This document shows positions 1-6,882 of a stretch of 6,990 nt of DNA, piece after piece; the first letter of the stretch is position 1; each line of letters begins with the position of its first letter. A program made the translations under genes and the position numbers. The notes under the pieces were generated by a model that ran no database searches, was not told where the DNA came from, and saw nothing but the letters and a program-made list of their open reading frames with translations. Origin of the DNA: an uncultured Peptococcaceae bacterium (GTDB taxonomy: Bacteria; Bacillota; Peptococcia; Peptococcales; Peptococcaceae); contig CABQBF010000137.1 of assembly GCA_902462325.1 (NCBI GenBank), positions 1 to 6,990 of the forward strand, in the 5' to 3' direction.

Positions 1-1273
1 TGGCGGTAATCGCCACCACAATCACCATCTGCGGCGCAACCAGATGGGCGCTGACCGCCGCGTCGCCAATGACCAGCGCGCCTACAATGCCGATGGTGTT
101 GCCGATGACGCCCGGCAGACGAATGCTGGCCTCCCGCAGCAATTCAAAGGCAAGCTCCATAATCAGCGCTTCCACAAAGGCAGGAAAGGGCACACCCTCC
201 CGCGCTGCTGCAATGCTGAGCAATAAATTTAAGGGCAGCATTTCCGGATGATAAGAGGTAATGGCCACATATAAAGACGGAAAGGTAATGGCAATCAATA
301 AGCCCATGTAGCGAATCCAGCGCATAAAGGTGCCCGGCGCAATCCGGTTATAATAATCCTCCGGCGATTGTAAGAGCTGCACAAACATCAACGGCAGCAG
401 CAGCACCTCCGGCGAACCGTCTACAATCAGCGCAATACGCCCTTCCAATAGAGAAGCTGCCACCTTATCGGGCCGCTCTGTGTATTGCATTTGCGGAAAA
501 ATAGAAAAGGGCGCGTCCTCGATATATTGTTCAATACAGCTAGCGTCTAAAATGCTGTCTACATCTTTTAAGTTGTCTAAACGGCGGTGTACTTCGGCAA
601 TAATATTGTCATTGGCAATGCCCTCCAGATAGACAATGGAAATTTGCGTTTGGGTAAAGCGGCCCAAGGTTTTTTCTTCAAATTTTAATTGATTGGTACG
701 CAGCCGGCGGCGAATTAACGCCGTATTAACGCGCAGCGCTTCGGTAAAGGCCTCCTGCGGGCCGCGCAGCACCATTTCATTTTGCGAGCTGTCCACCGAG
801 CGATGGGGAAAACCCTTGGCGTCTACAACAAAAGCCTGGAGGCAGCCGTCCAGCAACAGCAGTACATCGCCGTTCATCATAGCCTGACTGCCCTGCTCCA
901 AATCATCTATGATGGTGATTTCACCGGCTGGCAGCAGGTGCTGCTTTACATAAGAAAAATAATTCTTCAGATTTTGGTCATGTTCTGCATCATATTGGAC
1001 CAATTCTGCGTCTAGCAAAAGAGGCTGTAAAATATTATCATGCACAACCTTGCTGCTGGTCATGCCGTCGAAATAAAAAACAGCGGCCTGCCGCTCTTGC
1101 CGGCCGCCAACGGTAAACTGCCGGTAAACCAAGTCACTGCAGCGAACATAGCGGTTCTGCAGCCATTCCATGTCCTGCGTCAACACGCCTTGCAGCGGGA
1201 CTTTGGGCGCAGAAGTATCCGAAGAAGAGGAAGGCGCCACAGTTTGTGGCCTCTGTACTTTGAGTTTTTTCAT
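1..1273 (-). CDS. gerAA: GerA-family spore germination protein (GerAA-type receptor A subunit), C-terminus cut by window edge
   Basis: This is the A subunit of a germinant receptor, an inner-membrane protein of the spore that senses nutrients together with B and C subunits. About 424 codons are visible, against roughly 480-520 in the family, so about 60-90 C-terminal residues lie beyond base 1. The soluble N-terminal domain carries the family signature RGPQEAFTEAL at residues 170-180, followed by an Arg-rich RRRLR stretch. The IVDGSPEVLLLP segment (about 282-293), SPEDYYNR, a membrane helix around 322-342 and the hallmark REGVPFPAFVEALIMELAFE (from R358) all fit GerA. The start is ATG at 1273, with AAGGAGG (1285-1279) 5 nt upstream. 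B and C subunit genes would be expected further left, which I cannot see. Family assignment is firm; the exact paralogue (GerA, GerB, GerK type or SpoVAF) is not resolvable. Confidence 0.93.
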   Translation of the reverse strand, partial: MKKLKVQRPQTVAPSSSSDTSAPKVPLQGVLTQDMEWLQNRYVRCSDLVYRQFTVGGRQERQAAVFYFDGMTSSKVVHDNILQPLLLDAELVQYDAEHDQNLKNYFSYVKQHLLPAGEITIIDDLEQGSQAMMNGDVLLLLDGCLQAFVVDAKGFPHRSVDSSQNEMVLRGPQEAFTEALRVNTALIRRRLRTNQLKFEEKTLGRFTQTQISIVYLEGIANDNIIAEVHRRLDNLKDVDSILDASCIEQYIEDAPFSIFPQMQYTERPDKVAASLLEGRIALIVDGSPEVLLLPLMFVQLLQSPEDYYNRIAPGTFMRWIRYMGLLIAITFPSLYVAITSYHPEMLPLNLLLSIAAAREGVPFPAFVEALIMELAFELLREASIRLPGVIGNTIGIVGALVIGDAAVSAHLVAPQMVIVVAITA

Positions 1274-1293
1274 AACGTCCTCCTTTTTTTCCT

Positions 1294-1322
1294 TAGTATT
1301 CCCGCCGCTTTTGCTGCTATAC
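1294..1322 (-). promoter_or_regulatory. Candidate sigma-G promoter of the germination gene
   Basis: Read on the minus strand, GTATA (1322-1318) and AATACTA (1300-1294) are separated by 17 nt. This resembles the forespore sigma-G pattern (roughly GNATA, about 17-18 nt, then CATNNTA), with A in place of the first C of the -10. Germinant-receptor genes are known sigma-G targets in Bacillus, which fits. Transcription would start close to the ribosome-binding site, giving a very short leader. The match is by eye and could be fortuitous. Confidence 0.45.
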
Positions 1323-1343
1323 GTCAAAATCTGACTAAAAGTT

Positions 1344-1372
1344 TTGCCTATTTATGACTTGTGTGTTATAAT
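1344..1372 (+). promoter_or_regulatory. Sigma-A promoter of the penicillin-binding protein gene, extended -10
   Basis: TTGCCT (1344-1349) matches the -35 consensus at four of six positions. It is separated by 17 nt from a perfect TATAAT (1367-1372), which is preceded by TGT (1364-1366), an extended -10 element. The predicted start near 1379 lies only a few bases before the Shine-Dalgarno sequence at 1385. This implies vegetative, probably constitutive expression. Confidence 0.7.
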
Positions 1373-1384
1373 AATGAACTGATT

Positions 1385-1392
1385 AAAGGAGG
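1385..1392 (+). promoter_or_regulatory. Ribosome-binding site that fixes the start of the penicillin-binding protein
   Basis: AAAGGAGG lies 7 nt before ATG at 1400. An upstream in-frame GTG at 1361 would add 13 residues, but it sits inside the promoter, before the -10 element, and has no ribosome-binding site. ATG 1400 is therefore the start. Confidence 0.85.
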
Positions 1393-1399
1393 TTTTTTT

Positions 1400-4243
1400 A
1401 TGACTGAAACTAGGAGAAGCCAACATGCTCCTCAAAAAAAGAAAAAAACCAAGTATAAAATTCACTGGTTCCGGATTTTATTCGCCATCATCATTGTCTG
1501 CGGCATTATAGGCTGCGGGGTGTTTGCCGGTGTTTGGGCAAGCGTAGCCAAAGATGTGCCCGACTTAGACAGCGTGGATCTGGACAACTACTCTGTTACC
1601 AGCGTCATTTTAGATAAAGATGAAAATCAAATCAGCAATTTGCATGCTGAAGAAAACAGAGTGCCGGTGGAATATGACGAAATTTCACCCAATGCTGTCA
1701 ATGCGCTGATTGCCATTGAAGACCAGCGCTTCCGTACCCATAATGGCGTTGACCCCATTCGTATCGCCGGGGCCATGGTGGCCAATATTAAAGCCCACGG
1801 CATTGTACAGGGAGGTAGCACCATTACCCAGCAGTTAGTGGGGTTGGTCTTCTTAGACCGTACTGAAAAAAGCTATACCAGAAAAATAAAGGAAGCTATT
1901 CTGGCTATGCGCATTGAAAAAGAATGCAGCAAAGATGAAATCATCACCCATTATCTGAACAGAGCTTACTTTGGCGGCGGCGCTTACGGGATTGAAGCAG
2001 CCTCTGAATACTTTTTTGCCAAACACGCCAGCGATCTGACCATTCCAGAAGCAGCCACATTGGCCGGTTGTATTCAAAATCCGTCTAAATGGTCGCCTAT
2101 TGGCAACCCGGAAAATGCGTTGTACCGGCGCAATCTGGTATTAGACCAAATGGTAGACTGCGACTTCATCTCTCAAGACGAAGCAGACCAGTATAAAGCA
2201 ACAGAAATTCAATTATCTGAAGTACGGGTAACTGCTAAAGAAACTGGCAATAACATGACTTATCAGTCCTTTGTGGACCATGTAGTGGAAGAAGCCTTAG
2301 ACGCTTTAGAATTAAGTGAAGAAGATGCCAAAACCTTGTATACTGGCGGCTATGTCATTTATACCACCATGGATGCTGCGGTGCAGCAGCGCATGGAAGA
2401 AGTGTTCCGCAATGACAGCAACTTTCCAAATGACAGTGTACAGGCTGCCATGATTGTCACCGACCCTGAAACCGGTGAAATCCGCGGGATTGTCGGCGGT
2501 CGGCACCAATCAGCAGCCCGAGAATTAAACCGCGCTACCCAGTCCTTCCGTCAGCCCGGTTCTTCCTTTAAACCGGTAGCCGTTTACGCGCCAGCCTTTG
2601 AAGCCGGCTACGGCCCAGGCACCGTGGTAGACGACTATCCAAAGGATTATAGCGGCCATGTCTTTAAAAACAGCAGTCGTACCTATAACGGCTTAGTGAC
2701 CATCCGCAAAGGGATTGTGTCTTCTCTGAACGTGGTTGCTGTAAAAACCATGGAAATGACCGGCATCGACGCTTGTTACAAGTTTGCGAAAAGTCTCGGC
2801 TTCTCCAAGCTGACCGATACAGACCGCAATCTGTCCACCGCGTTGGGCGGCTTGACGACCGGTGTTTCCCCGCTGGAAATGGCTGGCGCTTACGGCGCTT
2901 TCGCCAACAACGGCGTTTATATTCAGCCCTATGCTATTACGAAAATCACCGATAAAAACGGCAAGGTACTGTGGAAACACAAAACAGAGAAACAGGTTGT
3001 TATGAGTGAACAGAGCGCTTATCTGCTGACAAGCTGCCTGATTGACGCAGCTACCAGCGGTACTGGCTCCCGCGCCAAGGTCAGCGGCCATCAGACAGCC
3101 GGGAAAACCGGTACCACATCCGATAATAAAGATGCTTGGTTTGCCGGCTATACCAAACATTATGTGGGGATTGTTTGGGTAGGCTACGATACCCCGAAAA
3201 AATTAGGCAGCAATGCCTTCGGTGGCACCATCTGTGCGCCAATCTTCAGCAAGGTGATGAATACCATTCATGAAGGTCTGCCAGCGGAAAACTTTAGCCA
3301 GCCTTCCGGCATCACCAGCGTTACCATTGATACCAAATCGGGTATGCTGCCCAGCAGCCTCACGCCTGCCGAATATACGAAGAGCGAATTGTTTAACAGC
3401 AAGTATGTTCCAAAAGAAACCTCTGATGTTTGGGTACCGGTAGAAGTTTGCCCTGTATCCGGTCAGAAAATGAGCCCAGGTTGCCCAGGTCCTGCTGAAA
3501 CCAGAGTTGCCTTGGTTCGTCACGAACCTTGGGTGCCCATTGACGGCGCTGTTCCTGCCGACGCTTCGTTGGAATTGACCACCGAATGTGAAATCCATAC
3601 CGGTGCAGCGGCGGCCAGCATTACCTTATCCGGCAATGGCCAATACGACGCCAGCCAGACCTTACGCGCTGTACAACTGCAATGGACACCATCGGAAGGA
3701 GAAAATGTGGTCTACATGATTCACCGCGCCACCGTTTCCGACTTCAGCGACGGCGATACGCTGGACGCTACCAAATCGACCAGCTACACCGACAGCAATC
3801 CAGTCGGCGGCGTGACCAACTACTATAAAGTTGTGGCCATCGATGAACAAAGCTCAGAACAGCTAGGCGTTTCCGGCATTATGTCCTTTGCGGCACAAGC
3901 CAGCAGCATACAGCAGCCAACCGATTCTACACCGGTTGACAGCAAGCCAGACAATCAGCCGAACACACCGGAACAACCGACAGTATCCAGCAATATCTCT
4001 TTAAACGGCAGCAGCAATAGCGGCGTTGTCACATTAAGCTGGAACGCACCCGGCAACGGCAGCTACAAATACTACGTGTTCCGCGACGGCGTGCAGATTG
4101 GCAAAGGGTCCATTATCACCGGCACCAGCTTTACCGACAATGACGTAGAAGTGGGCGCAGCCTACTCCTATTCGGTCATCTGTGTAGACGCCAACACCCA
4201 GGATGAAGTAGCCCGCTCCGGCTCCATCTCTGTACAGAATTAA
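1400..4243 (+). CDS. Class A (bifunctional) penicillin-binding protein, PBP1A/PonA family, with two C-terminal Fn3-like modules
   Basis: The product is a 947-residue membrane-anchored peptidoglycan synthase that polymerises lipid II and crosslinks stem peptides outside the cell. A Lys/Arg-rich cytoplasmic tail (1-24) precedes one transmembrane helix (about 26-48). The GT51 domain shows EDQRF with catalytic Glu107, GGSTITQQ at 138-145, RKIKE with Glu165, and YLNRAYFGGGAYG. The transpeptidase has SSFK with nucleophile Ser388, SLN at 442-444 and KTGT at 569-572, so both active sites look intact. After the transpeptidase come a Cys684/Cys695 pair, an Fn3-like module (about 735-832, with LQW), a Pro/Gln/Ser-rich linker (838-865) and a second Fn3-like module (866-947) reaching the C-terminus. 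The gene is monocistronic, divergent from the germination gene and closed by a hairpin. It resembles Bacillus PonA in carrying Fn3, but I do not assign that symbol. Confidence 0.96.
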   Translation: MTETRRSQHAPQKKKKTKYKIHWFRILFAIIIVCGIIGCGVFAGVWASVAKDVPDLDSVDLDNYSVTSVILDKDENQISNLHAEENRVPVEYDEISPNAVNALIAIEDQRFRTHNGVDPIRIAGAMVANIKAHGIVQGGSTITQQLVGLVFLDRTEKSYTRKIKEAILAMRIEKECSKDEIITHYLNRAYFGGGAYGIEAASEYFFAKHASDLTIPEAATLAGCIQNPSKWSPIGNPENALYRRNLVLDQMVDCDFISQDEADQYKATEIQLSEVRVTAKETGNNMTYQSFVDHVVEEALDALELSEEDAKTLYTGGYVIYTTMDAAVQQRMEEVFRNDSNFPNDSVQAAMIVTDPETGEIRGIVGGRHQSAARELNRATQSFRQPGSSFKPVAVYAPAFEAGYGPGTVVDDYPKDYSGHVFKNSSRTYNGLVTIRKGIVSSLNVVAVKTMEMTGIDACYKFAKSLGFSKLTDTDRNLSTALGGLTTGVSPLEMAGAYGAFANNGVYIQPYAITKITDKNGKVLWKHKTEKQVVMSEQSAYLLTSCLIDAATSGTGSRAKVSGHQTAGKTGTTSDNKDAWFAGYTKHYVGIVWVGYDTPKKLGSNAFGGTICAPIFSKVMNTIHEGLPAENFSQPSGITSVTIDTKSGMLPSSLTPAEYTKSELFNSKYVPKETSDVWVPVEVCPVSGQKMSPGCPGPAETRVALVRHEPWVPIDGAVPADASLELTTECEIHTGAAAASITLSGNGQYDASQTLRAVQLQWTPSEGENVVYMIHRATVSDFSDGDTLDATKSTSYTDSNPVGGVTNYYKVVAIDEQSSEQLGVSGIMSFAAQASSIQQPTDSTPVDSKPDNQPNTPEQPTVSSNISLNGSSNSGVVTLSWNAPGNGSYKYYVFRDGVQIGKGSIITGTSFTDNDVEVGAAYSYSVICVDANTQDEVARSGSISVQN

Positions 4244-4272
4244 AAATGCCAATCATGATTGACGGCAAGGAA

Positions 4273-4313
4273 AGAAGCCAAGAACTCGCGTTGAACGCGG
4301 GTTCTTGGCTTCT
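4273..4313 (+). terminator. Strong hairpin terminator after the penicillin-binding protein gene
   Basis: The arms 4273-4290 and 4296-4313 form an 18-bp stem with a single G-T wobble and a five-base loop (TTGAA), 29 nt after the stop codon. No T-run follows on the plus strand (ATGTGTT). On the minus strand the stem is followed by TTCCTTG, only mildly T-rich. It lies between convergent genes and may block transcription from both sides. Confidence 0.75.
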
Positions 4314-4341
4314 ATGTGTTATCACGGTCCAAACTCAATTA

Positions 4342-4383
4342 TCATCCTTTCATCAAATGATTAATTCGTACCGAATAGGATGA
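4342..4383. repeat. Nested inverted repeat (three-way-junction-like)
   Basis: TCATCCT (4342-4348) is perfectly complementary to AGGATGA (4377-4383). The enclosed bases contain two further mini-hairpins: TCAT-CAA-ATGA (4350-4360) and ATTCG-TAC-CGAAT (4364-4376). All pairs are exact. The stems are short, so this could be chance in AT-rich DNA. It could also be a protein-binding site or a mobile-element end. Confidence 0.3.
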
Positions 4384-4451
4384 ATACGCTTACACTAGAA
4401 AAATCTAATATAATAATTCACTATCTCTTTATATATTGATCCCCCAGTATA

Positions 4452-4573
4452 TTATCTGTTTAACATCTCAACGGAATCTAACAACATAGATACTCCCATA
4501 GATGCATTGCCAATTATAAAGGTTTACCCTTCTCCCACTGAAAAAAAAAGCAAAAACCGTTAGTCTCTTCCAT
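4452..4573 (-). pseudogene. Possible decayed coding fragment, unidentified
   Basis: On the minus strand an ATG at 4573 opens a 19-codon frame ending QWEKGKPL at 4514. The neighbouring frame then continues from 4523 to the TAA at 4452 as TFIIGNASMGVSMLLDSVEM and LNR. Joined by a single frameshift these give a protein-like text with varied residues and a hydrophobic helix. There is no ribosome-binding site, and the frame is very short. It may be the tail of a lost gene or pure chance. I do not recognise the family. Confidence 0.15.
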
Positions 4574-4585
4574 TTTTCATAATAT

Positions 4586-6352
4586 TTAATTAAGAATATC
4601 TAAAGTCTTCTCCATATATTTTCTGAACTGATCATTGTACCAAAAGCCTAAACGAATTCCATCTATACCTCTCGTCATCAACACATAATAACTATTTAAA
4701 ACAAGAAGTGTAAACTCATCTTTGTTTTCTTGGATCTCCATCTCTTCTTGCGTAAATATTCCATTTGTATTCAAAAAGCCTTTTGGGTTTCCCTCTAATT
4801 GCCCAAATTCATTCACCTGAATATCATTACCAATGAGTACTCCAACTTTATTTAAATCTAAACCTTGAACCGCAAATACCGACCCAATCTGCTCTTCGGC
4901 ATCTAAATCTTTACTATTAAGCCAATTTTCTTGCGTAGAGTTCCATCGGCGATGAATCTCGCCTTCATGCCAATGCTTTTTGTTAATATCTTTACCATCA
5001 CTCTGCGTCCAAGGTTCGACTAGCCCTGCCAATATACGGTTAATATGTTCAGGATTAAAATTATTGTCTTCTTCAATCCAATCAATGAGCTGATGTAAAG
5101 GCTGTTCGGTAAAATAACCAAAATACGCATCCACTTCCTTATCTCGGAAAACATCTCTATTGAAATTTGAATTGAAACTTGTAAATTCTGATTCCAATAG
5201 TCCCGTATCTTTATATAATAGATATTTTACACCGTCAACATAATCATCTGAAGTATAATTTTTCTCTTTTGACGTTTGAATTCTAAATTGTGTAGCTAAA
5301 AATCTTTTCTCATATCCTTCGGTCAGATCCTTGAACATGTCCCTTGTAATATTAGCTGGTCTTATCGCTTGCAATACATCATACATAAGCACAATTTGTT
5401 TTCCCAACCGCTTTATTATTTCCAAGTGAGAGCTACAATTTGCAAATTCTGCAATTTTATATACTTCATTAAAGGATGGATGCTGCTTTCCATATTTTCG
5501 AGACAATTTATGGGATTCATCTACTATAATTATATCAAAGTTTTCATGGGTATTTATAAGCTTTGTAGAGGTCGCAATGGTTAAATTCCGCCCACTAATT
5601 CCGTAAACTTTGAAAATTTCCAAAGCTGTTTTCGCCCAGTTTGGCTGTACAATCACACCAATTCGATTATATTCATTTTCCTTTATCAAACGTGCTACCA
5701 GATGTGTCAGTAAAATAGTTTTTCCTGTTCCTGCATCCCCATTAATAACATAATTCTTCTGAGGATGCTGTATAATTTCGTCAATTAATGCATACTGCTC
5801 GTCAGTTAAAATTTTAATCGGACTATATTTCACTAATTCTTTTGCTCTTAATTCATCAATAGTTTTCGTATTTACCCATTGATTAGGATAAAGCACATCC
5901 TCCCAAAGCGGTAAAATTACTTCAGAGGCGACCTTTTCTCGACCAATATATTCATTAACCGTATTCTTTCTCTTTTTGTTAATGACTTCCTCACGATCAA
6001 ATTCCACCTCCCGTTTTTTAAAATTACTACTGTCAGCAATAAAATAAGTAATTAACTGAATTTCAACATCGTCAAGCGCCGATTTATTAAAATATTTTGA
6101 AAAAATAACCAACACACTATCAAAATCAGCATTTTCAAACACTTCTTTATCTTTAGAATAGTGCTGCTTATGTCTTTCTCTAAAATGTATTGTCTGTCCT
6201 ATATATATCTTCTGTGTTTTTGTACCTTTATAAATATATACAGAATTTTTGGAATTCAACGCATCCTTTTCTATAGATCTCAACTTCGTAAGCCCTAAAA
6301 GTTCTCCATCCCTTATATTCAATTCAATGCAGTTATATTTGGCCATTTTCAT
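4586..6352 (-). CDS. GIY-YIG nuclease domain fused to DUF2075 / Schlafen-group-3-type helicase
   Basis: The 588-residue protein is of COG3410 type. The N-terminal GIY-YIG fold shows VYIY (38-41), YIGQT (50-54), Arg58, His61 and a candidate metal-binding Glu97. The helicase part has LTDEQ (182-186, Q-like motif), Walker A GDAGTGKT (205-212), Walker B VDESH (277-281), motif III with Gln328, QFR with Arg357, VFAVQG (492-497) and YYVLMTRG (555-562). These fit a superfamily-1-like ATPase acting on DNA or RNA with a nuclease attached. No signal peptide or membrane helix is seen, so it is cytoplasmic. It is the second gene of an operon, 12 nt after the MazG-like gene. ATG at 6352 and at 6346 are both possible starts; a GAGG at 6360-6357 could serve either. 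Codon use is AT-rich, unlike the genes to the left. Domain assignment is firm; a role in defence against foreign nucleic acid is inferred. Confidence 0.88.
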   Translation of the reverse strand: MKMAKYNCIELNIRDGELLGLTKLRSIEKDALNSKNSVYIYKGTKTQKIYIGQTIHFRERHKQHYSKDKEVFENADFDSVLVIFSKYFNKSALDDVEIQLITYFIADSSNFKKREVEFDREEVINKKRKNTVNEYIGREKVASEVILPLWEDVLYPNQWVNTKTIDELRAKELVKYSPIKILTDEQYALIDEIIQHPQKNYVINGDAGTGKTILLTHLVARLIKENEYNRIGVIVQPNWAKTALEIFKVYGISGRNLTIATSTKLINTHENFDIIIVDESHKLSRKYGKQHPSFNEVYKIAEFANCSSHLEIIKRLGKQIVLMYDVLQAIRPANITRDMFKDLTEGYEKRFLATQFRIQTSKEKNYTSDDYVDGVKYLLYKDTGLLESEFTSFNSNFNRDVFRDKEVDAYFGYFTEQPLHQLIDWIEEDNNFNPEHINRILAGLVEPWTQSDGKDINKKHWHEGEIHRRWNSTQENWLNSKDLDAEEQIGSVFAVQGLDLNKVGVLIGNDIQVNEFGQLEGNPKGFLNTNGIFTQEEMEIQENKDEFTLLVLNSYYVLMTRGIDGIRLGFWYNDQFRKYMEKTLDILN

Positions 6353-6364
6353 CTAGCCTCACTC

Positions 6365-6691
6365 TTATAATTTATCATATTTTGTCGAAACGCCTTTCGC
6401 CTTTTCCACGGGATACTTTTTCTCTGTTTTATCCATCTTAGTATTAACAACATCAATTAGATCAACTCCAAGGACCTGAGCCATTTGGATACAATAATTT
6501 GTGACATCTGCTAGTTCATCCAAAACGTTTTCCCGATTAAACTCCGTATCATTCCATTGAAAGCATTCCAAAAGTTCATTTGCTTCTATAGATATAGACT
6601 TTGCTAAATTTGACGGTGTATGAAATTGATCCCAGTCTCTTTCTTTATTAAACCTGTCTATTCTTTCATTAAGCATATAAAATTTATCCAT
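6365..6691 (-). CDS. MazG-like nucleotide pyrophosphohydrolase
   Basis: This 108-residue all-helical protein should hydrolyse nucleoside triphosphates to monophosphate and pyrophosphate. The metal-binding signature is complete: E36-x-x-E39 within IEANELLE, then E59-x-x-D62 within LDELADV. The RDWDQFHTPSNLA stretch (18-30), FQW (44-46) and KKYP (91-94) match the short single-domain MazG / dCTPase-like group. The length is normal for that group. ATG at 6691 has AAAGGGG (6706-6700) 8 nt upstream. It is the first gene of a two-gene operon with the GIY-YIG-helicase protein. The exact substrate cannot be read from sequence. It could be a house-cleaning enzyme, but its tight coupling to a nuclease-helicase suggests a role in nucleotide depletion or in removing modified nucleotides. 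Confidence 0.9.
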   Translation of the reverse strand: MDKFYMLNERIDRFNKERDWDQFHTPSNLAKSISIEANELLECFQWNDTEFNRENVLDELADVTNYCIQMAQVLGVDLIDVVNTKMDKTEKKYPVEKAKGVSTKYDKL

Positions 6692-6731
6692 TGCACCTGC
6701 CCCTTTAACATTGAAACTATTAATATTCTAT

Positions 6732-6742
6732 ATTATACCACA
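6732..6742 (-). promoter_or_regulatory. Extended -10 promoter of the MazG-helicase operon
   Basis: On the minus strand a perfect TATAAT (6737-6732) is preceded by TGG (6740-6738), an extended -10 element. The hexamer 17 nt upstream, TCATGA (6760-6755), is a poor -35, so the promoter would depend on the TGn element or on an activator. The leader to ATG 6691 would be about 35 nt. No other promoter is visible between the two genes. Confidence 0.6.
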
Positions 6743-6791
6743 TCTAATAGCTTTTCATGATTTTTTCTCTAAAAATTTCTTAAATAATATC

Positions 6792-6829
6792 TTCTAGTTC
6801 AGTTATTTCCGTTACAAACAAAACTAGAA
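6792..6829. repeat. Inverted repeat upstream of the MazG-helicase operon
   Basis: TTCTAGTT (6792-6799) and AACTAGAA (6822-6829) are exact reverse complements, 22 nt apart, about 55 bp upstream of the -10 element. The arrangement could be an operator with half-sites about three helical turns apart (30 bp centre to centre), or chance. Confidence 0.3.
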
Positions 6830-6868
6830 CCGAATCCCACCTTTTTTCCTAATAATACCTACCTCGTT

Positions 6869-6882
6869 ATAACTTAAGTTAT
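6869..6882. repeat. Perfect 14-bp palindrome ATAACTTAAGTTAT
   Basis: The 14 bases are fully self-complementary with no loop, which suits a dimeric DNA-binding protein better than an RNA hairpin. The site is about 130 bp upstream of the operon promoter, so it may serve a gene beyond the right edge. A short T-rich run (CTTTTTCT) follows it. Confidence 0.35.

Larger units (their letters stand above)
4314..4585. other. AT-rich non-coding stretch between convergent units; probable island edge
   Basis: No convincing complete gene is present. Base composition drops sharply to AT-rich just after the hairpin. The stretch holds a nested inverted repeat (4342-4383), a possible decayed coding fragment on the minus strand (4452-4573) and a run of nine A at 4541-4549. 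On the minus strand that run is T9, starting 37 nt beyond the stop of the helicase gene. A weak six-pair AAAAAT/GTTTTT stem just before it could make this a poor intrinsic terminator for the minus operon, but I do not rely on it. Confidence 0.5.

Noticed and set aside
1040..1357. A 105-codon plus-strand open frame upstream of the penicillin-binding protein
   Set aside because: It lies opposite the start and N-terminal part of the germination gene, has no ribosome-binding site and shows no recognisable motif.
1361..1399. N-terminal extension of the penicillin-binding protein from GTG 1361
   Set aside because: The GTG lies between the -35 and -10 elements; AAAGGAGG before ATG 1400 gives a far better start.
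2693..3160. A 155-codon minus-strand open frame
   Set aside because: It is antisense to the transpeptidase domain, where all catalytic motifs are intact; its composition is a by-product of that coding frame.
3203..3598. A 131-codon minus-strand open frame
   Set aside because: It is antisense to the penicillin-binding protein, with no ribosome-binding site and no family resemblance.
4541..4549. T9 on the minus strand as the terminator of the right-hand operon
   Set aside because: The only stem before it is a six-pair A/T helix, too weak to call; the position is suggestive but unproven.
6780..6848. A minus-strand stretch of 22 codons ending VTEITELEDII
   Set aside because: It reads like protein but is very short, lacks ATG and a ribosome-binding site, and is closed by stops on both sides. 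Chance is the simpler explanation.
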